A model generated the notes under the pieces. The model had not been told where the DNA came from and did not search any database. It saw nothing but the letters and a program-made list of their open reading frames with translations. 64,000 nucleotides of DNA from Clostridium ljungdahlii DSM 13528 (lineage in GTDB: Bacteria; Bacillota; Clostridia; Clostridiales; Clostridiaceae). Below are positions 62,991 to 64,000 of this stretch, in pieces. The position numbers were made by a program, and so were the translations under genes. Location: NCBI RefSeq assembly GCF_000143685.1, contig NC_014328.1:2108001-2172000 (forward strand). Direction: 5' to 3'. Position 1 is the stretch's first letter, and each line of letters begins with the position of its first letter.

Positions 62991-63168
62991 ATCCAAGCTG
63001 ACAACCTATGATCTTTATAGAATTTTCATTACATAACTTTCCTATATCCGAAATATTTATTTTTAATTTTTCTGATATTTTATAAGCATCAGAACATGCT
63101 AGACATTTCTTATCCTTATGTATTTTGCAGTAGCTCTCTATAATTTCCAATGTAATATTTTTGCCCAT
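62983..63168 (-). CDS. Small Cys-rich helix-turn-helix-like protein
   Basis: The 61-residue product has six cysteines (14, 22, 25, 46, 56, 60), with CxxC at 22-25 and C-x3-C at the very end (GCQLGCF). Between them KISEKLKINISDIGKLCNENSIKI has the look of a helix-turn-helix. The ATG at 63168 lies 8 bases after AAAGGA; an ATG at 63177 adjoins that site. Its place between a ferredoxin gene and a MobB-like gene suggests a role in formate dehydrogenase maturation or control. The family is not firmly recognised. Confidence 0.6.
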   Translation of the reverse strand: MGKNITLEIIESYCKIHKDKKCLACSDAYKISEKLKINISDIGKLCNENSIKIIGCQLGCF

Positions 63169-63259
63169 TTTATTCATCCTTTCTCAATGCGCTTATTCGT
63201 TTGATTACTACCTACTTAAATATTAATAGTATAATCTCAATGCTATTCTTTATACAATA

Positions 63260-63300
63260 ACGTACCTAGATTTGATTTACCCAAATCTAGGTACGTTTTT
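63260..63300. terminator. Hairpin terminator between ferredoxin and small Cys-rich genes
   Basis: A perfect 15-bp stem (ACGTACCTAGATTTG at 63260-63274, CAAATCTAGGTACGT at 63282-63296) follows the ferredoxin gene. The T-tract is on the plus strand, and TTATTG follows on the minus strand, so it may only attenuate the minus-strand operon. Confidence 0.65.
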
Positions 63301-63318
63301 CCAAAACTGATTTAATTT

Positions 63319-63891
63319 TTATATGCTTTTATTTTCTAATAACTCTAAAGCATTGGATTGACGTTTATTTTTGATACTATTATTTATAACTTCTGGACTA
63401 ACTATGACGAAAGCATCAGCTGGACAAACTTCTACACAAGCTGGACCTTCAGGCCTGCCTGCACACAAATCACATTTATGTGCTGCCATAACTTCCTTAT
63501 TTTCACTTTCTTCTTTAGTAATTACATTTAAGATTTGTGTTTGCTTATGGCTATTTTTGTATTGTGGGGCCATATCCATGGCGCCAAATGGGCAAGCAAG
63601 CATACATATTTTACACCCAATACATAATTCTGTTTTTACAACAACTTTATTTTCTTGATGAACAATTGCACCTACCGGGCAAACATTTGCACAAGGTGAA
63701 TCATCACACTGCCTACATTGTATCGGCACGGTAACTTTTTCTGCCCGTATTAGATTGATACGAGGTGAAAAAGGAACACCTGCAGATCCTGCAGTAATTA
63801 CACTAACATCTAAATGTGCAGCTGCACAGGCAATTTCACAAGACTTACATCCAATGCACTTATTGGGATTTGCAACAACAAAGGTATTCAA
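63319..63891 (-). CDS. Four-cluster ferredoxin, HycB/HydN type
   Basis: The 190-residue protein has four 4Fe-4S motifs: CIGCKSCEIAC, CRQCDDSPCANVCP, CIGCKICMLACP and CDLCAGRPEGPACVEVCP. This is the electron-transfer subunit type that serves formate dehydrogenase or hydrogenase (HycB, HydN, CooF-like). The start is TTG at 63891 behind AAGGAGGT; 23 upstream codons precede that site and are not used. The stop of an upstream gene overlaps the ribosome site, so the two are translated as a unit. Confidence 0.9.
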   Translation of the reverse strand: MNTFVVANPNKCIGCKSCEIACAAAHLDVSVITAGSAGVPFSPRINLIRAEKVTVPIQCRQCDDSPCANVCPVGAIVHQENKVVVKTELCIGCKICMLACPFGAMDMAPQYKNSHKQTQILNVITKEESENKEVMAAHKCDLCAGRPEGPACVEVCPADAFVIVSPEVINNSIKNKRQSNALELLENKSI

Positions 63892-63904
63892 TATAATTAC
63901 CTCC

Positions 63905-64000
63905 TTAAGCGTCTTTACGCATACTCTTTTTACGGAAAATCTTGCGCTTTTGACATCCAAAATCTGAAAAATCTAATTTTTTTATCTTTACCGAGCAAAC
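63905..64000 (-). CDS. Probable formate dehydrogenase alpha subunit, C-terminal end (partial)
   Basis: On the minus strand the frame is open from the window edge to a TAA at 63905-63907, giving 31 residues beginning VCSVKIKKLDF. VCSVKI resembles the final beta strand of FdhF-type molybdopterin oxidoreductases (…KVCAVRIEK), and a HycB-type ferredoxin gene follows directly. After this strand comes a basic tail (QKRKIFRKKSMRKD). Only the last residues are visible, so the call rests on context. Confidence 0.45.
   Translation of the reverse strand, partial: VCSVKIKKLDFSDFGCQKRKIFRKKSMRKDA

Overview
The window reads as chromosome of a low-GC, spore-forming, motile anaerobe, most likely Clostridium sensu stricto. 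The DNA is very AT-rich, ribosome binding sites are of the AGGAGG type, and TTG and GTG starts are common. The gene set fits this: CotF-type spore coat genes, motAB, rubredoxin and ferritin genes, a CIRCE-controlled htpG, and at the right edge a four-cluster ferredoxin gene with what looks like the C-terminal end of formate dehydrogenase. The last point leans towards the acetogen-like clostridia (C. kluyveri / ljungdahlii / carboxidivorans type); that is inference, not proof.

Layout. 0-3.4 kb: end of a MarR-type gene with a His-rich tail, a Fur-family gene, then PhzF, an EamA exporter and DUF1848. 3.7-7.3 kb: two-component system plus a secreted propeller-like protein. 7.5-14.1 kb: flavin reductase-rubredoxin fusion, ferritin, two near-identical cold-shock units, NudC, a zinc alcohol dehydrogenase flanked on both sides by a pair of CotF-like genes, and a flavodoxin. 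14.1-17.9 kb: MocR regulator with aminotransferase, and an M50 membrane protease. 18-22.6 kb: coiled-coil protein, a second two-component system and a divergent ABC transporter. 22.7-26 kb: two glycosyltransferases and a flippase-like protein. 26-29.6 kb: ferritin-like protein, motAB, a secreted DUF5667-type protein. 30-36.8 kb: MFS transporter, a FIST sensor with a histidine kinase carrying a degenerate receiver, and CIRCE-htpG. 37.3-44.9 kb: APC permease with divergent LysR, a secreted protein with the third two-component system, a tRNA-editing-like protein, AraC and VOC. 45.2-50.9 kb: GH18 hydrolase, a cysteine desulfidase-type enzyme with divergent GntR, LemA and TPM. 51-54.8 kb: an accessory patch with decayed Tn554-like transposon genes, a MerR-reductase cassette and an internally deleted histidine kinase. 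55-61.2 kb: DUF2225, a small (p)ppGpp synthetase, chemoreceptor with ADP-ribosylglycohydrolase, and an SDR. 61.6-64 kb: nitroreductase and the formate dehydrogenase-linked operon on the minus strand.

Many genes deal with sensing and stress: three complete two-component systems, one sensory kinase with its FIST partner, a chemoreceptor, a (p)ppGpp synthetase, and oxygen/iron-handling proteins. The most unexpected structure lies between the genes. One modular family of structured repeats (three hairpin modules, alone, joined or nested) occurs at least seven times between 26.6 and 61.6 kb, once inside the htpG leader. A second family occupies three intergenic regions, all between convergent genes. 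A third, shorter hairpin repeat occurs twice at gene 3' ends. No rRNA, tRNA or CRISPR array was seen, and no known riboswitch class was recognised.
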